64,000 bases of DNA from Streptomyces melanogenes (GTDB lineage Bacteria; Actinomycetota; Actinomycetes; Streptomycetales; Streptomycetaceae). The stretch is from contig NZ_BMTS01000005.1 of NCBI RefSeq assembly GCF_014649795.1, forward strand, positions 1-64,000. The letters are read 5' to 3'. Under the pieces are notes generated by a model that was not told where the DNA came from, searched no databases, and saw only the letters and a program-made list of their open reading frames with translations. Position 1 is the first letter of the stretch. Each line of letters starts with the position of its first letter. Of this stretch, positions 8,514 through 18,527 are shown one piece after another. The position numbers and the translations under genes are program-made.

Positions 8514-8731
8514 GGGTCGGCTCCCGGGCTGGTACGCGTGGTGTGCGTGTGCCGCGCGCACACGCGTAGGGGTGTGCGCATGCGGCGGCTCACAGGGACG
8601 ATGCCATGTGATCGTCTTCCGCACCAGGGTGTGCCGCCCATAGTCCGGCACCTGACGATGTGGTGCCACCACGGGTGAACGGAAGTTGAACGGAGCACAC
8701 AGCTCATGATCCGGATGGCAGGGTGAGCCGC
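8514..8731. other. Divergent intergenic region
   Basis: 218 bp between the divergent acetoacetate-CoA ligase and glycosidase genes; promoters for both must lie here. I see no clear operator. A repeated ACGCGTGGTGTGCGTGTGC-like GT-rich stretch (about 8532-8580) is the only compositional oddity. Confidence 0.3.
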
Positions 8732-11089
8732 ATGGACGGCAATGACCTGGTGCGCTCGGTGAAGGCGGTCGGCTCGGTGCAGGGGCTGAGGGCGGTCCGC
8801 TCGGCCCTGCGGCGGCGCCGGGCGGACGCGTGGGGGCTGCCCGCGCGCGGTCCGGAGCGCGCCCGGGTGCCCGGTCAGGTCCAGGGCGCGGAGCCCCGGC
8901 CGGGCGGTGGCGTGGTGCGGTTCGCGCGCTCCGCCCTGGAGGTGCGGGTGGCGGCGGGCGGCGCCGTGTTCTGGGGCTGGGACGGAGCCGGCCCCGAGCC
9001 GTCGTACGCGCTGGCGGGGCCCGCGCCCGAGCCCGACGCGCGCGCCGTCCTGGAGCCCGACACGGACGGCGGCTGGCGGGTGGTCTCCGAACGCGTGATG
9101 GTGGCGGTGTCCCGGCACGGGGCGGTGGAGGTGCGCACCCCGGGTGGCGTCGTGCTCCGCCGCGAGCTGCCGCCGCGCTGGTGGGAGCCGGTCGGCGGCG
9201 GTCCCGCGCGCTGGGTGCAGCGCTCCGAAGTCGCGGCCGACGCGCGCGTGTTCGGGCTCGGCGGCCGGGCGGAAGGACCCCGGCTGCGCGACGGGGCGTA
9301 CCGGCTGTGGAACACCGACCCGCGCGGCGGCTTCGCCCCCGGCGACGACCCGCTGTACATCACCATGCCGGTGCAGCTGGTGGTGGCGGACGCCGGGACG
9401 CATCTGGCGTTCTACGACAACACCTGGGACGGCCGGGTCCTGCTGCGCGAGGGCGAGGAGGGCGCCGGTTCCGGTCACGACCGGGCCGGGAGCAGCGAGC
9501 TGCGGATGGAGGGCGGCCCGCTGCGCTGCTGGGTGGTGGCGGGCACCCCCGCGCGCGTGCTGCAGGGCTGGACGGCGCTGACCGGCGCGCCCGCGCTGCC
9601 GCCGTCCTGGGCCCTTGGCCCGCAGCACGCCCGCTGGGGCTTCGGCAGCGAGGCCGAGGTGCGGCGGGTCGTCGCCGGGTACCGGGAGCGCGGGCTGCCG
9701 CTGTCCGCGCTCCATCTGGACATCGACCACTACGACGCCCACCAGGTGTTCACGGTCGACCGCGAGCACTTCCCGGACCTGCCCCGCCTCGCCAAGGACC
9801 TGGCCGAGGACGGGGTGCGGCTGGTGTCGATCGTCGACCCGGCGGTCAAGGCGCAGCGCGGCAACGCGGTGTACGAGAGCGGGCTCGCGGCGGACGCGTT
9901 CGTCCGGGACGCGCGCGGCGACAAGGTGCGGGGCGTGGTCTGGCCGGGCGAGTGCGCGTATCCCGACTTCACCGATCCACGTGCGCGCGAGTGGTGGGGC
10001 GGGCTCTACCAGGAGCGGCTCGACCAGGGCTTCGCCGGGGTGTGGCACGACATGAACGAGCCGACGTCGTTCGCGCCCTTCGGCGATCCGACCCTGCCCC
10101 GCTCCGCGCGGCACGCGCTGGAGGGCCGCGGCGGCGACCACCGCGAGGCCCACAACGTGTACGGCCTGACGATGGCGCGGGCGGGCTACGAGGGGCTGCG
10201 CAGGCTGCGCCCCGACGAGCGCCCCTTCCTGTTCAGCCGCTCCGGCTGGGCCGGGATGCAGCGCTACGGAGGCACCTGGTCGGGTGATGTGAGCACCGGC
10301 TGGCCGGGGTTGCGGGCCTCGCTCGCCCTGGTGCTCGGGCTGGGGCTGTGCGGGGTGCCGTACTCGGGTCCGGACGTGGGCGGGTTCAGCGGCACCCCGT
10401 CGCCGGAGCTGTATCTGCGCTGGTTGCAGCTGGCTTCCTGGCTGCCGTTCTTCCGTACGCACTCGGCGATCTGGGCCGGGCGCCGGGAGCCGTGGGAGTT
10501 CGGGCCGGAGGTGCTCGGCCACGCGCGCGTGGCGATGGCCGAGCGGGAGCGGCTGCACCCGTACTTCACGACGCTGGCGCAGCTCGCCCGGCTGACCGGG
10601 GCGCCCTACGCACGGCCGGTGTGGTGGGGCACGCCGGGCGATCGGTCGCTGCGGGAGTGCGAGGACGCGTTCCTGCTCGGCGACGCGCTGCTGGTGGCGC
10701 CCGTCTTCGAGCGGGGCACGGACCGGCGGGCGGTGCGGCTGCCGCGCGGCCGCTGGTACGACACGGCGACCGAGGAGCCCCACGAGGGGCCTTGCCAGGT
10801 CCTGGTGGACGCGCCCCTGGCCCGTATCCCGGTGCTGGCCAGGGCCGGTTCCGTCATCCCGGTGCGCGGCGCGCAGGGCGAGGTGGAGCTGGAGGTGTGG
10901 GCCCCGGCGGCCGGGCGCACCGGCGGCGGCCTGGTCGTCCGGGACGCGGGCGACGGGTGGGCGCCGACGGTGGTGGAGCGTTTCTCCACCCGGATAGCGG
11001 GCGGCCGGGTGGTGGTGGAGCGGATCACGGACGAGGGGGCGACGCGGGAGGTGGGGTACGAGGTGCGGGTGCGGGGTGGGGGGCGGTGA
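8732..11089 (+). CDS. Glycoside hydrolase family 31 (alpha-glucosidase type)
   Basis: A 785-aa intracellular GH31 enzyme, with no signal peptide seen. After a beta-rich N-terminal domain, the barrel starts at LPPSWALGPQHARWGFGSE. Family landmarks are LSALHLDIDHYD, the nucleophile Asp (about residue 440) in GVWHDMNEP, FLFSRSGWAGMQRYGGTWSGD with the acid/base Asp at the end, and FFRTHSA. The likely reaction is retaining hydrolysis of alpha-glucosides; alpha-xylosidase or other GH31 specificities cannot be excluded. The ATG at 8732 is favoured by AGGGTGAG upstream; a GTG nine bases earlier is in frame. It stands alone between divergent and convergent neighbours. Confidence 0.9.
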   Translation: MDGNDLVRSVKAVGSVQGLRAVRSALRRRRADAWGLPARGPERARVPGQVQGAEPRPGGGVVRFARSALEVRVAAGGAVFWGWDGAGPEPSYALAGPAPEPDARAVLEPDTDGGWRVVSERVMVAVSRHGAVEVRTPGGVVLRRELPPRWWEPVGGGPARWVQRSEVAADARVFGLGGRAEGPRLRDGAYRLWNTDPRGGFAPGDDPLYITMPVQLVVADAGTHLAFYDNTWDGRVLLREGEEGAGSGHDRAGSSELRMEGGPLRCWVVAGTPARVLQGWTALTGAPALPPSWALGPQHARWGFGSEAEVRRVVAGYRERGLPLSALHLDIDHYDAHQVFTVDREHFPDLPRLAKDLAEDGVRLVSIVDPAVKAQRGNAVYESGLAADAFVRDARGDKVRGVVWPGECAYPDFTDPRAREWWGGLYQERLDQGFAGVWHDMNEPTSFAPFGDPTLPRSARHALEGRGGDHREAHNVYGLTMARAGYEGLRRLRPDERPFLFSRSGWAGMQRYGGTWSGDVSTGWPGLRASLALVLGLGLCGVPYSGPDVGGFSGTPSPELYLRWLQLASWLPFFRTHSAIWAGRREPWEFGPEVLGHARVAMAERERLHPYFTTLAQLARLTGAPYARPVWWGTPGDRSLRECEDAFLLGDALLVAPVFERGTDRRAVRLPRGRWYDTATEEPHEGPCQVLVDAPLARIPVLARAGSVIPVRGAQGEVELEVWAPAAGRTGGGLVVRDAGDGWAPTVVERFSTRIAGGRVVVERITDEGATREVGYEVRVRGGGR

Positions 11090-11215
11090 GGCGGGGCGGG
11101 TGTGCCTGGCCCCGGGAGCGGGTGCCCCTGGCCCTCGCCTCCTCAGCGCCCAGGCATCCTCAACGCCCGCCCGCCGTCACGACCAGCCCCCCTCACCGCA
11201 CGACCCAGCCTCCCC

Positions 11216-11752
11216 TCACCGCACGAACCGCCCCGCGAACCACGCCCGTACCACCTCCGTATGCAGCGGAAACGCCAGTTCCTCGGGGCGGCGGAGCACC
11301 CGCCAGCCCGCCGTCTCGTCCGTCGGGGCGGGCGGTGGGAGTGCGGCCGCGGCGCGGGCGGGCAGCAGACCGAACAGGAGCACGTGGTGTGGGGAGCTGA
11401 GCGCGTCCGCGAGGCGCACCTCGGCGGCGGACGCCTCGATGCCCGTCTCCTCGTACAGCTCGCGGACCACCGCCTCCTGCCACAGCTCGCCGTCGTCGAC
11501 GAAGCCGCCGGGCAGGGCACGGCGGCCTATATGGGGCTCCACCGCGCGGGTGATGACGACGAGTCCCGTACCGCGCGCGTCCGTCACGGGAAGGAGGGCG
11601 AGGGCGACGGGCAGCGGGTTGCGGTAGGTGATGGTCCCGCAGGCCGCGCAGGGGCGGGGCCAGCCGGCCGAGGCCGAGGGGTAGGGCGACCCGCACGCGG
11701 CGCAGTGCGAGTCCTTCACAGGCTGCTTCGAGGTCTTCGAGGTCCCGGTCAC
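11216..11752 (-). CDS. Nudix hydrolase with N-terminal zinc ribbon
   Basis: A 178-aa protein. The N-terminus has CAACG...CAACG, a four-Cys zinc ribbon like that of NADH pyrophosphatase NudC-type proteins. The Nudix box is complete: G-x5-E-x7-REL-x-EETGI at GFVDDGELWQEAVVRELYEE and following. It probably cleaves a nucleoside diphosphate derivative; the substrate cannot be told from sequence. The GTG at 11752 is the start. The promoter region is shared divergently with the VanX-like gene and contains the AT-rich TTTAACCGAATACATTCGG segment (11760-11778). Confidence 0.87.
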   Translation of the reverse strand: MTGTSKTSKQPVKDSHCAACGSPYPSASAGWPRPCAACGTITYRNPLPVALALLPVTDARGTGLVVITRAVEPHIGRRALPGGFVDDGELWQEAVVRELYEETGIEASAAEVRLADALSSPHHVLLFGLLPARAAAALPPPAPTDETAGWRVLRRPEELAFPLHTEVVRAWFAGRFVR

Positions 11753-11761
11753 GCGCGGACT

Positions 11762-11778
11762 TTAACCGAATACATTCG
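11762..11778. promoter_or_regulatory. Imperfect palindrome in divergent Nudix/VanX-like promoter
   Basis: TAACCGAATACATTCGG contains the inverted pair CCGAAT/ATTCGG around a short centre. Set in a 78-bp divergent gap of otherwise GC-rich DNA, it is a candidate operator or -10 region. Only the symmetry and AT-richness are seen; the regulator is unknown. Confidence 0.4.
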
Positions 11779-11844
11779 GCCATCGGATCACATTGCCCCA
11801 ACTTCCCCTTTTCTACGCCCCGTTGAGCCATGAAGGGTGTGCTC

Positions 11845-12651
11845 ATGACACTCAGATCAACCGTGCGCGGCCTGGTCGCCGCTGCCGCAGCCCTGCTCGC
11901 CGTGACCGCCACCTCGTCCACCGCCCGGGCCACGCCCGAACCCAAGGCGCCCGCCGAGTTCGTGGCGCTGGCCACCGTGGACCCGACGATCATCCAGGAG
12001 ATGCGCTACATCACGCCGCACAACTTCGTGGGCAAGCCGATCGACGGCTACAAGCAGCCGGTGTGCATCCTGACCCGCCAGGCGGCCCAGGCACTGCACC
12101 AGGCGCAGCTGAAGCTGCTCCGCCAGGGCTATTCGCTGAAGGTGTACGACTGCTTCCGGCCGCAGCGGGCCGTCGACAACTTCGTGGAGTGGGCCAAGGA
12201 CCTCGACGACCAGCGGATGAAGACCGAGTTCTATCCGCTTGTCGACAAGTCGAGGCTGTTCGAGGACGTGTACATCGCGGCCAAGTCCGGGCACAGCCGG
12301 GGCAGTTCGATCGACGTCACCATGGTCCGGCTGCCCGCGTGGCCGACGCCGCCCTACCGCCCCGGTCAGCAGCTGGTGCCGTGCTTCGCGCCGAAGGACC
12401 AGCGCTTCCCCGACAACTCCGTCGACATGGGCACCGGCTTCGACTGCTTCGACACCCTCTCGCACACCGACGACCCACGCATCCAGGGCGTCCAGCGCGC
12501 CAACCGCCAGCTCCTGAAGGGCACGCTCCAGGCCGCCGGGTTCGTCGGGATCCCGCAGGAGTGGTGGCACTTCACCTTCCAGCCGGAGCCGTTCCCGGAC
12601 ACCTACTTCGACTTCCCGGTGGCGTGGCGCTCGGTGGCCGGTCACCACTGA
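11845..12651 (+). CDS. Secreted D-Ala-D-Ala dipeptidase (VanX-like, M15D)
   Basis: A 268-aa exported metallopeptidase. The N-terminus is a signal peptide: RSTVRG, then a hydrophobic core LVAAAAALLAVTAT and a probable cleavage after ARA. The M15D zinc site is complete: SGHSRGSSIDVTM supplies His and Asp, and QEWWHF supplies the general base Glu and the third His; KVYDCFRPQRAV is the conserved Arg motif. Export suggests peptidoglycan dipeptide turnover, not cytoplasmic VanX-type glycopeptide resistance, and no vanH or vanA lies nearby. The ATG at 11845 has AGGG eight bases upstream; an ATG at 11830 is the alternative. Confidence 0.9.
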   Translation: MTLRSTVRGLVAAAAALLAVTATSSTARATPEPKAPAEFVALATVDPTIIQEMRYITPHNFVGKPIDGYKQPVCILTRQAAQALHQAQLKLLRQGYSLKVYDCFRPQRAVDNFVEWAKDLDDQRMKTEFYPLVDKSRLFEDVYIAAKSGHSRGSSIDVTMVRLPAWPTPPYRPGQQLVPCFAPKDQRFPDNSVDMGTGFDCFDTLSHTDDPRIQGVQRANRQLLKGTLQAAGFVGIPQEWWHFTFQPEPFPDTYFDFPVAWRSVAGHH

Positions 12652-12737
12652 GCGACACCCCCTGCCGGAGCACGGCCACCCGTGGCACACTTCTGACGTT
12701 CCGTCAGATACGAGCGCCGGGAGGGGTTTTGACGCGC

Positions 12738-13178
12738 ATGCGCACACCCGTGGTGGCGGGCTGGTTCACGGAGGCGGAGGACGAGGGGTTCCGGCTGCTC
12801 GGCACCCGGTGCTCGGCCTGCGCCTCCGTGTTCTTCCCCCGCGAGGACTCCTTCTGCCGCAACCCCGGCTGCGCCGGGCGGGAGCTGACCGAGGTCCCGC
12901 TCTCCCGGCGCGGGCGCGTCTGGTCGTACACCGACGGGCGCTACCGGCCGCCCGCGCCCTACGTCTTTGACCCCGAGGCCGTCTGGCAGCCGTACACGCT
13001 GGTGGCGGTGGAGCTGGAGGCGGAGCGGATGGTCGTCCTCGGGCAGGCCGTGCCGGGGGTGACGACCGCCGACCTCGCCGTCGGGATGGAGGTCGAGGTG
13101 GTGCCGGGCGTGCTCAACGAGGAGGCCGGGACCACCTGGACGACCTGGCACTGGCGGCCCGTGGAGGCGGGCGCATGA
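12738..13178 (+). CDS. DUF35 OB-fold protein with zinc ribbon
   Basis: A 146-aa protein with the DUF35 layout: a rubredoxin-like zinc ribbon (CSAC...CRNPGC) followed by an OB-fold (RGRVWSYTDGRYRPPAPY, PYTLVAVELE). In other actinobacteria such proteins bind acyl-CoA or serve as partners that stabilise thiolase-like lipid-transfer/aldolase enzymes such as Ltp2-ChsH2. Here it overlaps the following thiolase gene by ATGA, strongly suggesting a two-subunit complex. The ATG at 12738 is taken, with GGGAGGGG about 11 bases before; a TTG nine bases earlier is too close to that site. Confidence 0.85.
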   Translation: MRTPVVAGWFTEAEDEGFRLLGTRCSACASVFFPREDSFCRNPGCAGRELTEVPLSRRGRVWSYTDGRYRPPAPYVFDPEAVWQPYTLVAVELEAERMVVLGQAVPGVTTADLAVGMEVEVVPGVLNEEAGTTWTTWHWRPVEAGA

Positions 13179-14371
13179 GCGGCGCGGGCGACATCGCGGT
13201 CCTCGGTGCCGGAATGCACCCGTGGGGCAAATGGGGCAGGAGTTTTGTCGAGTACGGGACGGTCGCGGCCCGCGCCGCGCTAGCCGACGCCGGGCTCGAC
13301 TGGCCGGACGTACGGTCCGTGGTCGGCGCGGCGACCGTGCGCGGCGGCTACCCCGGGTATGTGGCCGGGGCGACCTTCGCGCGGGCGCTCGGCTGGCAGG
13401 GCGCGCGCGTGACCAGCGTCTACGCGGCCTGCGCCTCCGGGGCGCAGGCGATCAACACCGCGCGGGCACAGATCCTCTCCGGGATGGCCGAGGTGGTGCT
13501 CGTGGTGGGCGCCGACGCGGCGCCCAAGGGGTTCTTCGCCCCGGCGGGCGGCGAGCGGCCCGACGATCCCGACTGGCTGCGCTTCCGGGTGCTTGGCGCC
13601 ACCAACCCGGCCTACTTCGGCCTCTACGCCCGCCGCCGCATGGCCCTGCACGGGGACACGCCCGACGACTTCGCGCGCGTCAAGGTGAAGAACGCGGCGG
13701 CGGGCGCGCTCAACCCGTACGCCCGCTACCGCAAGGCGGTGTCCGCCGAGGAGGTCGCCGCCTCGGCGGTGGTCGCCGATCCGCTGCGGCTGCTCGACAT
13801 CTGCGCGACCTCCGACGGGGCGGCCGCCCTGGTGCTGTGCGGCATGGACTACGCGCGCCGGCACGGGGCGGTGGACCCGGTCCGCATCCGGGCCGTGTCC
13901 ACGGTCACGCCCACCTACCCGAACACGGTCCTGGACCTGCCGGACATCGCCACCGACTCGGCGGTCGCGGCCGAGCCCTCGCCGTACTCCTTCCGTGCCT
14001 CCATCGCCCGGGCCGCCTACGAGGAGGCCGGGATCGGGCCCGAGGACCTGTCGCTGGCCGAGGTGTACGACCTGTCGACCGCCCTGGAGCTGGAGTGGTA
14101 CGAGGATCTGGGGCTGTGCGGCGCCGGGGAGGGCGCGAAGCTCGTACGGGAGGGCGTGACGGCGCTCGGTGGTCGCGTTCCGGTCAATGCGAGCGGGGGG
14201 CTCGCATCGTTCGGCGAGGCGGTGCCCGCCCAGGCGATCGCGCAGGTCTGCGAGCTGACCTGGCAGCTGCGCGGCACGGCGGGCGAGCGGCAGATCGACG
14301 GGGCGAGGACCGGGATCACCGCCAACCAGGGCCTGTTCGGGCACGGCTCGTCGGTGATCGCGGTGCGCTGA
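13175..14371 (+). CDS. Thiolase-fold lipid-transfer protein / acetyl-CoA acetyltransferase-like
   Basis: A 398-aa thiolase superfamily protein of the SCP-x/lipid-transfer branch. The nucleophile region is VYAACASGAQAINTARAQI with Cys 86, and the C-terminus keeps GGLASFGEAVPAQ and GITANQGLFGHGSS. Branch members act either as degradative thiolases or, with a DUF35 partner, as retro-aldolases on acyl-CoA side chains. Its start overlaps the DUF35 gene by four bases, so the two are translationally coupled. No CoA ligase, dehydrogenase or hydratase is adjacent, so the substrate is open. Confidence 0.85.
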   Translation: MSGAGDIAVLGAGMHPWGKWGRSFVEYGTVAARAALADAGLDWPDVRSVVGAATVRGGYPGYVAGATFARALGWQGARVTSVYAACASGAQAINTARAQILSGMAEVVLVVGADAAPKGFFAPAGGERPDDPDWLRFRVLGATNPAYFGLYARRRMALHGDTPDDFARVKVKNAAAGALNPYARYRKAVSAEEVAASAVVADPLRLLDICATSDGAAALVLCGMDYARRHGAVDPVRIRAVSTVTPTYPNTVLDLPDIATDSAVAAEPSPYSFRASIARAAYEEAGIGPEDLSLAEVYDLSTALELEWYEDLGLCGAGEGAKLVREGVTALGGRVPVNASGGLASFGEAVPAQAIAQVCELTWQLRGTAGERQIDGARTGITANQGLFGHGSSVIAVR

Positions 14372-14675
14372 GCTCCCGGCCGCCGCCGTGCCCGTACCCC
14401 GGCGGCCGGTGCTGTCGGCGACCTTGACGCTCCATCACGGCCGGTGAACACTTCCCGTTGTCTCTCGGCGTCGCCGTTCCTCGGCTCCCGGCCGCGTGCC
14501 GTCGCACGCGGCCGCCGGGCTGCTCCCCCACCGGCGGCTCCGCCAGACGAGCACGCTCGTCACGGACGCCGGGCGGGGGCGAGCAGGCCCCCACCACCGG
14601 CGCCGCAGCCATGGGAAGCGCGCACCCTGCACGGCGGACCGGGGCCACGCCCCGGGCGAGGGCATAGGAGCAGCC
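14372..14675 (+). promoter_or_regulatory. glpFK upstream region with candidate promoter
   Basis: A 304-bp gene-free stretch. A sigma-70-like candidate is TTGACG (14424-14429), 17 nt, then AACACT (14447-14452), giving a leader of about 215 nt. The leader is rich in short inverted repeats such as GCCGCCGGG/CCGGCGGC (14510-14547), but I see no known riboswitch. In S. coelicolor the gyl operon is controlled by the IclR-type GylR; no gylR gene adjoins this operon. Confidence 0.45.
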
Positions 14676-15401
14676 ATGAGCAACGGAGACATCTTCCTCG
14701 GTGAGGTCATCGGCACGTCCATCCTGATCCTCTTCGGGGCCGGGGTGTGCGCGGCGGTCACGCTCAACCACTCCAAGGCGAGAGGCGCAGGCTGGGTGGT
14801 CATCGCGTTCGGCTGGGGCTTCGGGGTGCTGGCCGGGGCGTACACCGCGGCGCCCCTGTCGGGCGGCCACCTCAATCCGGCGGTGACCGTCGGGATCGCC
14901 GTCGACACCGGCGAGTGGGACAAGGTCTGGCTCTACGTCCTGGGGCAGCTGACCGGCGCGATGCTCGGCGCGGTCCTCGCCTACCTCGTGTACTTCGCCC
15001 AGTTCCGGGCCAACGCCGACCGGGACGGCGCCGTCCCGACGCTCGGCATCTTCTCGACGATCCCCGAGATCCGGAATCCGGCCGCCAATCTCGTCACCGA
15101 GATCATCGCCACCGCCGGCCTGGTGCTGCCCGTGCTCGCCTTCGGCGACAACCAGGGCCTGGGCGACTCCGGCAGCACCGTGCTGATCGTGTCGCTGCTC
15201 GTCGTCGGCATCGGCCTCTCGCTCGGCGGGCCCACCGGTTACGCCATCAACCCGGCCCGCGACCTGGGCCCGCGCCTGGTGCACAGCGTGCTGCCGATCC
15301 CCCGCAAGGGGACGTCGGACTGGGGTTACGCCTGGATACCGGTGGCGGGACCGCTGGCCGGCGGGGCCCTCGGCGGCCTGATCCACCACGCGGCCTTCTG
15401 A
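14676..15401 (+). CDS. glpF: Glycerol uptake facilitator (aquaglyceroporin)
   Basis: A MIP-family membrane channel of 241 aa passing glycerol across the plasma membrane. Both pore half-helices are present: [11 protein letters not shown] and [13 protein letters not shown], the second Asp being typical of glycerol facilitators. Six hydrophobic segments are visible, beginning [18 protein letters not shown]. The ATG at 14676 has TAGGAG at ideal spacing; the longer open frame upstream is low-quality sequence. It lies 42 nt before glpK in the usual glpFK order. No glpD (glycerol-3-phosphate dehydrogenase) follows. Confidence 0.95.
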   Translation: MSNGDIFLGEVIGTSILILFGAGVCAAVTLNHSKARGAGWVVIAFGWGFGVLAGAYTAAPLSGGHLNPAVTVGIAVDTGEWDKVWLYVLGQLTGAMLGAVLAYLVYFAQFRANADRDGAVPTLGIFSTIPEIRNPAANLVTEIIATAGLVLPVLAFGDNQGLGDSGSTVLIVSLLVVGIGLSLGGPTGYAINPARDLGPRLVHSVLPIPRKGTSDWGYAWIPVAGPLAGGALGGLIHHAAF

Positions 15402-15443
15402 AGACCCGCCGCCCACCCGCGGCCTTCCGACCTAGGGGTAGCC

Positions 15444-16955
<1,512 letters not shown>

Positions 16956-16983
16956 GCCGCACCGGCGAAAGCCCCCCAAGACG

Positions 16984-17021
16984 CACGGCCCGTACCCCAG
17001 TCGGTGGGGGTACGGGCCGTG
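16984..17021. terminator. Perfect 15-bp hairpin between convergent glpK and cvnD
   Basis: CACGGCCCGTACCCC (16984-16998) pairs perfectly with GGGGTACGGGCCGTG (17007-17021) around an 8-nt loop. It lies between the 3' ends of glpK (plus) and the conservon (minus). There is no U-tract, as is common in Streptomyces; it is probably a bidirectional terminator. Confidence 0.8.
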
Positions 17022-17037
17022 TCCTCGCGTAAAGGCC

Positions 17038-17643
17038 TCAGATCGAGACCGTGCGGCGTCTGCGCTCGGAGAGGACCATCGCGTGTTCCACGACGGCGAC
17101 CAGGACGTCCTTGACGGCCTCGCGGTCGCGCGCGTCCGTCATCATCAGCGGTACGTCCGGGTCGAGGTCGAGCGCGGAGCGCACGGCGTCGGCCGGGTAG
17201 CGGGCCGCGTCGTCGAAGCAGTTGACGGCCACCGTGAAGGGCAGCCCGCGGCGCTCGAAGTAGTCGATCGCCGCGAAGGAGTCCTCCAGGCGGCGGGTGT
17301 CCGCGAGGACCACCGCGCCGAGCGACCCCTGCGCCAGCTCGTCCCAGAGGAACCAGAAGCGGTCCTGGCCGGGCGTGCCGAAGAGGTAGAGGACCAGGTC
17401 CTCGCGCAGGGTGATGCGGCCGAAGTCCATCGCGACCGTGGTGGTGCTCTTCGCCTCCACGCCCTCGACGTCGTCGACCGGCCGCCCGGCCTCGCTGAGC
17501 CGCTCCTCGGTGCGCAGCGGCCGGATCTCGCTGACCGCGCCCACCAGAGTGGTCTTGCCGACTCCGAAGCCGCCCGCCACCAGGATCTTGAGGGTCACCG
17601 GTTCGACGGGCCGCTTCCTGCGGCTAGAGCGCCCGAAGGCCAT
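17038..17643 (-). CDS. Conservon GTPase CvnD-type
   Basis: A 201-aa Ras-like small GTPase, last gene of the conservon. The P-loop is GGFGVGKTTL (about residues 24-33), Walker B and switch region DLVLYLFGTPGQDRFWF, and the base-specifying motif is AVNCFDD where typical GTPases have NKxD. CvnD proteins cycle with the membrane kinase-like CvnA and the roadblock protein CvnB, forming a eukaryote-like G-protein receptor module in actinomycetes. Its start overlaps cvnC by 20 nt. Confidence 0.93.
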   Translation of the reverse strand: MAFGRSSRRKRPVEPVTLKILVAGGFGVGKTTLVGAVSEIRPLRTEERLSEAGRPVDDVEGVEAKSTTTVAMDFGRITLREDLVLYLFGTPGQDRFWFLWDELAQGSLGAVVLADTRRLEDSFAAIDYFERRGLPFTVAVNCFDDAARYPADAVRSALDLDPDVPLMMTDARDREAVKDVLVAVVEHAMVLSERRRRTVSI

Positions 17644-18076
17644 TGATCACCTCGCGGAGAAGGGACTCGTCCGGCAGCTCGGCCGGCGGAACGGGTCGGG
17701 AGACGTGCACCAGCTGGTCCTGGACGAGATCGCCCACCAGGACGCGGACCACCCCGACGGGGAGGTCGAGTCCGGCGGCGAGCTCGGCGATGGACTGCGG
17801 GGTGCCGACGCAGCGCTCGACGATCTCGACGTGCTCGGGCGAGAGCGAGTGGTCGTGCCCCGGGTCGTCGGCGGCCGGTTCGGGCACCACCACCGCGATC
17901 AGGTCGAGCCGGTGCTGACCGACACTGCTGGTGCGGCCGCGTGTCATCGCGTACGGCCGCACCACCGGTCCCGCGTCGTCGTCGAACCAGTGGTGCTGCC
18001 GGGGCGGCGACTGCTGCGGCACCCGGTCCGGCTGCTGCGGGCCGTTCGCCGGCGCCCGCTGGTCTGCGTCACTCAT
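17624..18076 (-). CDS. Conservon protein CvnC-type (DUF742)
   Basis: A 150-aa DUF742 protein with a disordered Pro/Gln-rich N-terminus (about 1-35), the family motif VVRPYAMTRGRT, then a winged-helix-like C-terminal part (SIAELAAGLDLPVGVVRVLVGDLV, INGLRAL at the end). It is a fixed third member of conservons, probably binding the GTPase or the kinase. It overlaps cvnD by 20 nt and starts 10 nt after cvnB. Confidence 0.92.
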   Translation of the reverse strand: MSDADQRAPANGPQQPDRVPQQSPPRQHHWFDDDAGPVVRPYAMTRGRTSSVGQHRLDLIAVVVPEPAADDPGHDHSLSPEHVEIVERCVGTPQSIAELAAGLDLPVGVVRVLVGDLVQDQLVHVSRPVPPAELPDESLLREVINGLRAL

Positions 18077-18086
18077 ACCGTCGCGC

Positions 18087-18527
18087 TCACCCTGCGGTGG
18101 GCAGGCCGGTCCGTGGTGCCGTCGTGAGGTGGGCCCCGACCCGCTTGACCATCAGGGTCATCTCGTACGCCACCTGGCCGACGTCCGACTCGGCGTCGGA
18201 CAGGACGGCCAGACAGCTGCCGTCGCCCGCGGCGGTCACGAACAGGAAGGCGTCGTCGAGCTCCACGACGGTCTGGCGGACCCCGCCCACGTCGAAGTGG
18301 CGGCCGACCCCCTTGGCGAGGCTGTGGAAGCCGGAGGCCACGGCGGCCAGGTGCTCGCCGTCCTCCCTGGTCAGGTCCCTGGACGTGCCGGTGGGCAGGC
18401 CGTCGCTGGACAGGACGAGCGCCTTGCGGATGGAACCGACCCGGTCGACCAACTCGTCCAGCAACCAGTTGAGTTCCCCGGCGCCCTTCCCGATGACGTC
18501 GTGTGCTGCGGACTTCGGTGCGGTCAT
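18087..18527 (-). CDS. Conservon roadblock/LC7 protein CvnB-type
   Basis: A 146-aa roadblock/LC7 domain protein (ELNWLLDELVDRVGSIRKALVLSSDG, ASGFHSLAKGVGRHFDVG). In the related MglA/MglB system such proteins act as GTPase-activating partners, so here it likely modulates CvnD. Its ATG overlaps the stop of cvnA (ATGA), indicating coupled translation. Confidence 0.93.
   Translation of the reverse strand: MTAPKSAAHDVIGKGAGELNWLLDELVDRVGSIRKALVLSSDGLPTGTSRDLTREDGEHLAAVASGFHSLAKGVGRHFDVGGVRQTVVELDDAFLFVTAAGDGSCLAVLSDAESDVGQVAYEMTLMVKRVGAHLTTAPRTGLPTAG

Noticed and set aside
11830..12651. VanX-type vancomycin resistance
   Set aside because: The protein has a signal peptide and stands without vanH, vanA or vanRS; a secreted dipeptidase for wall turnover fits better.
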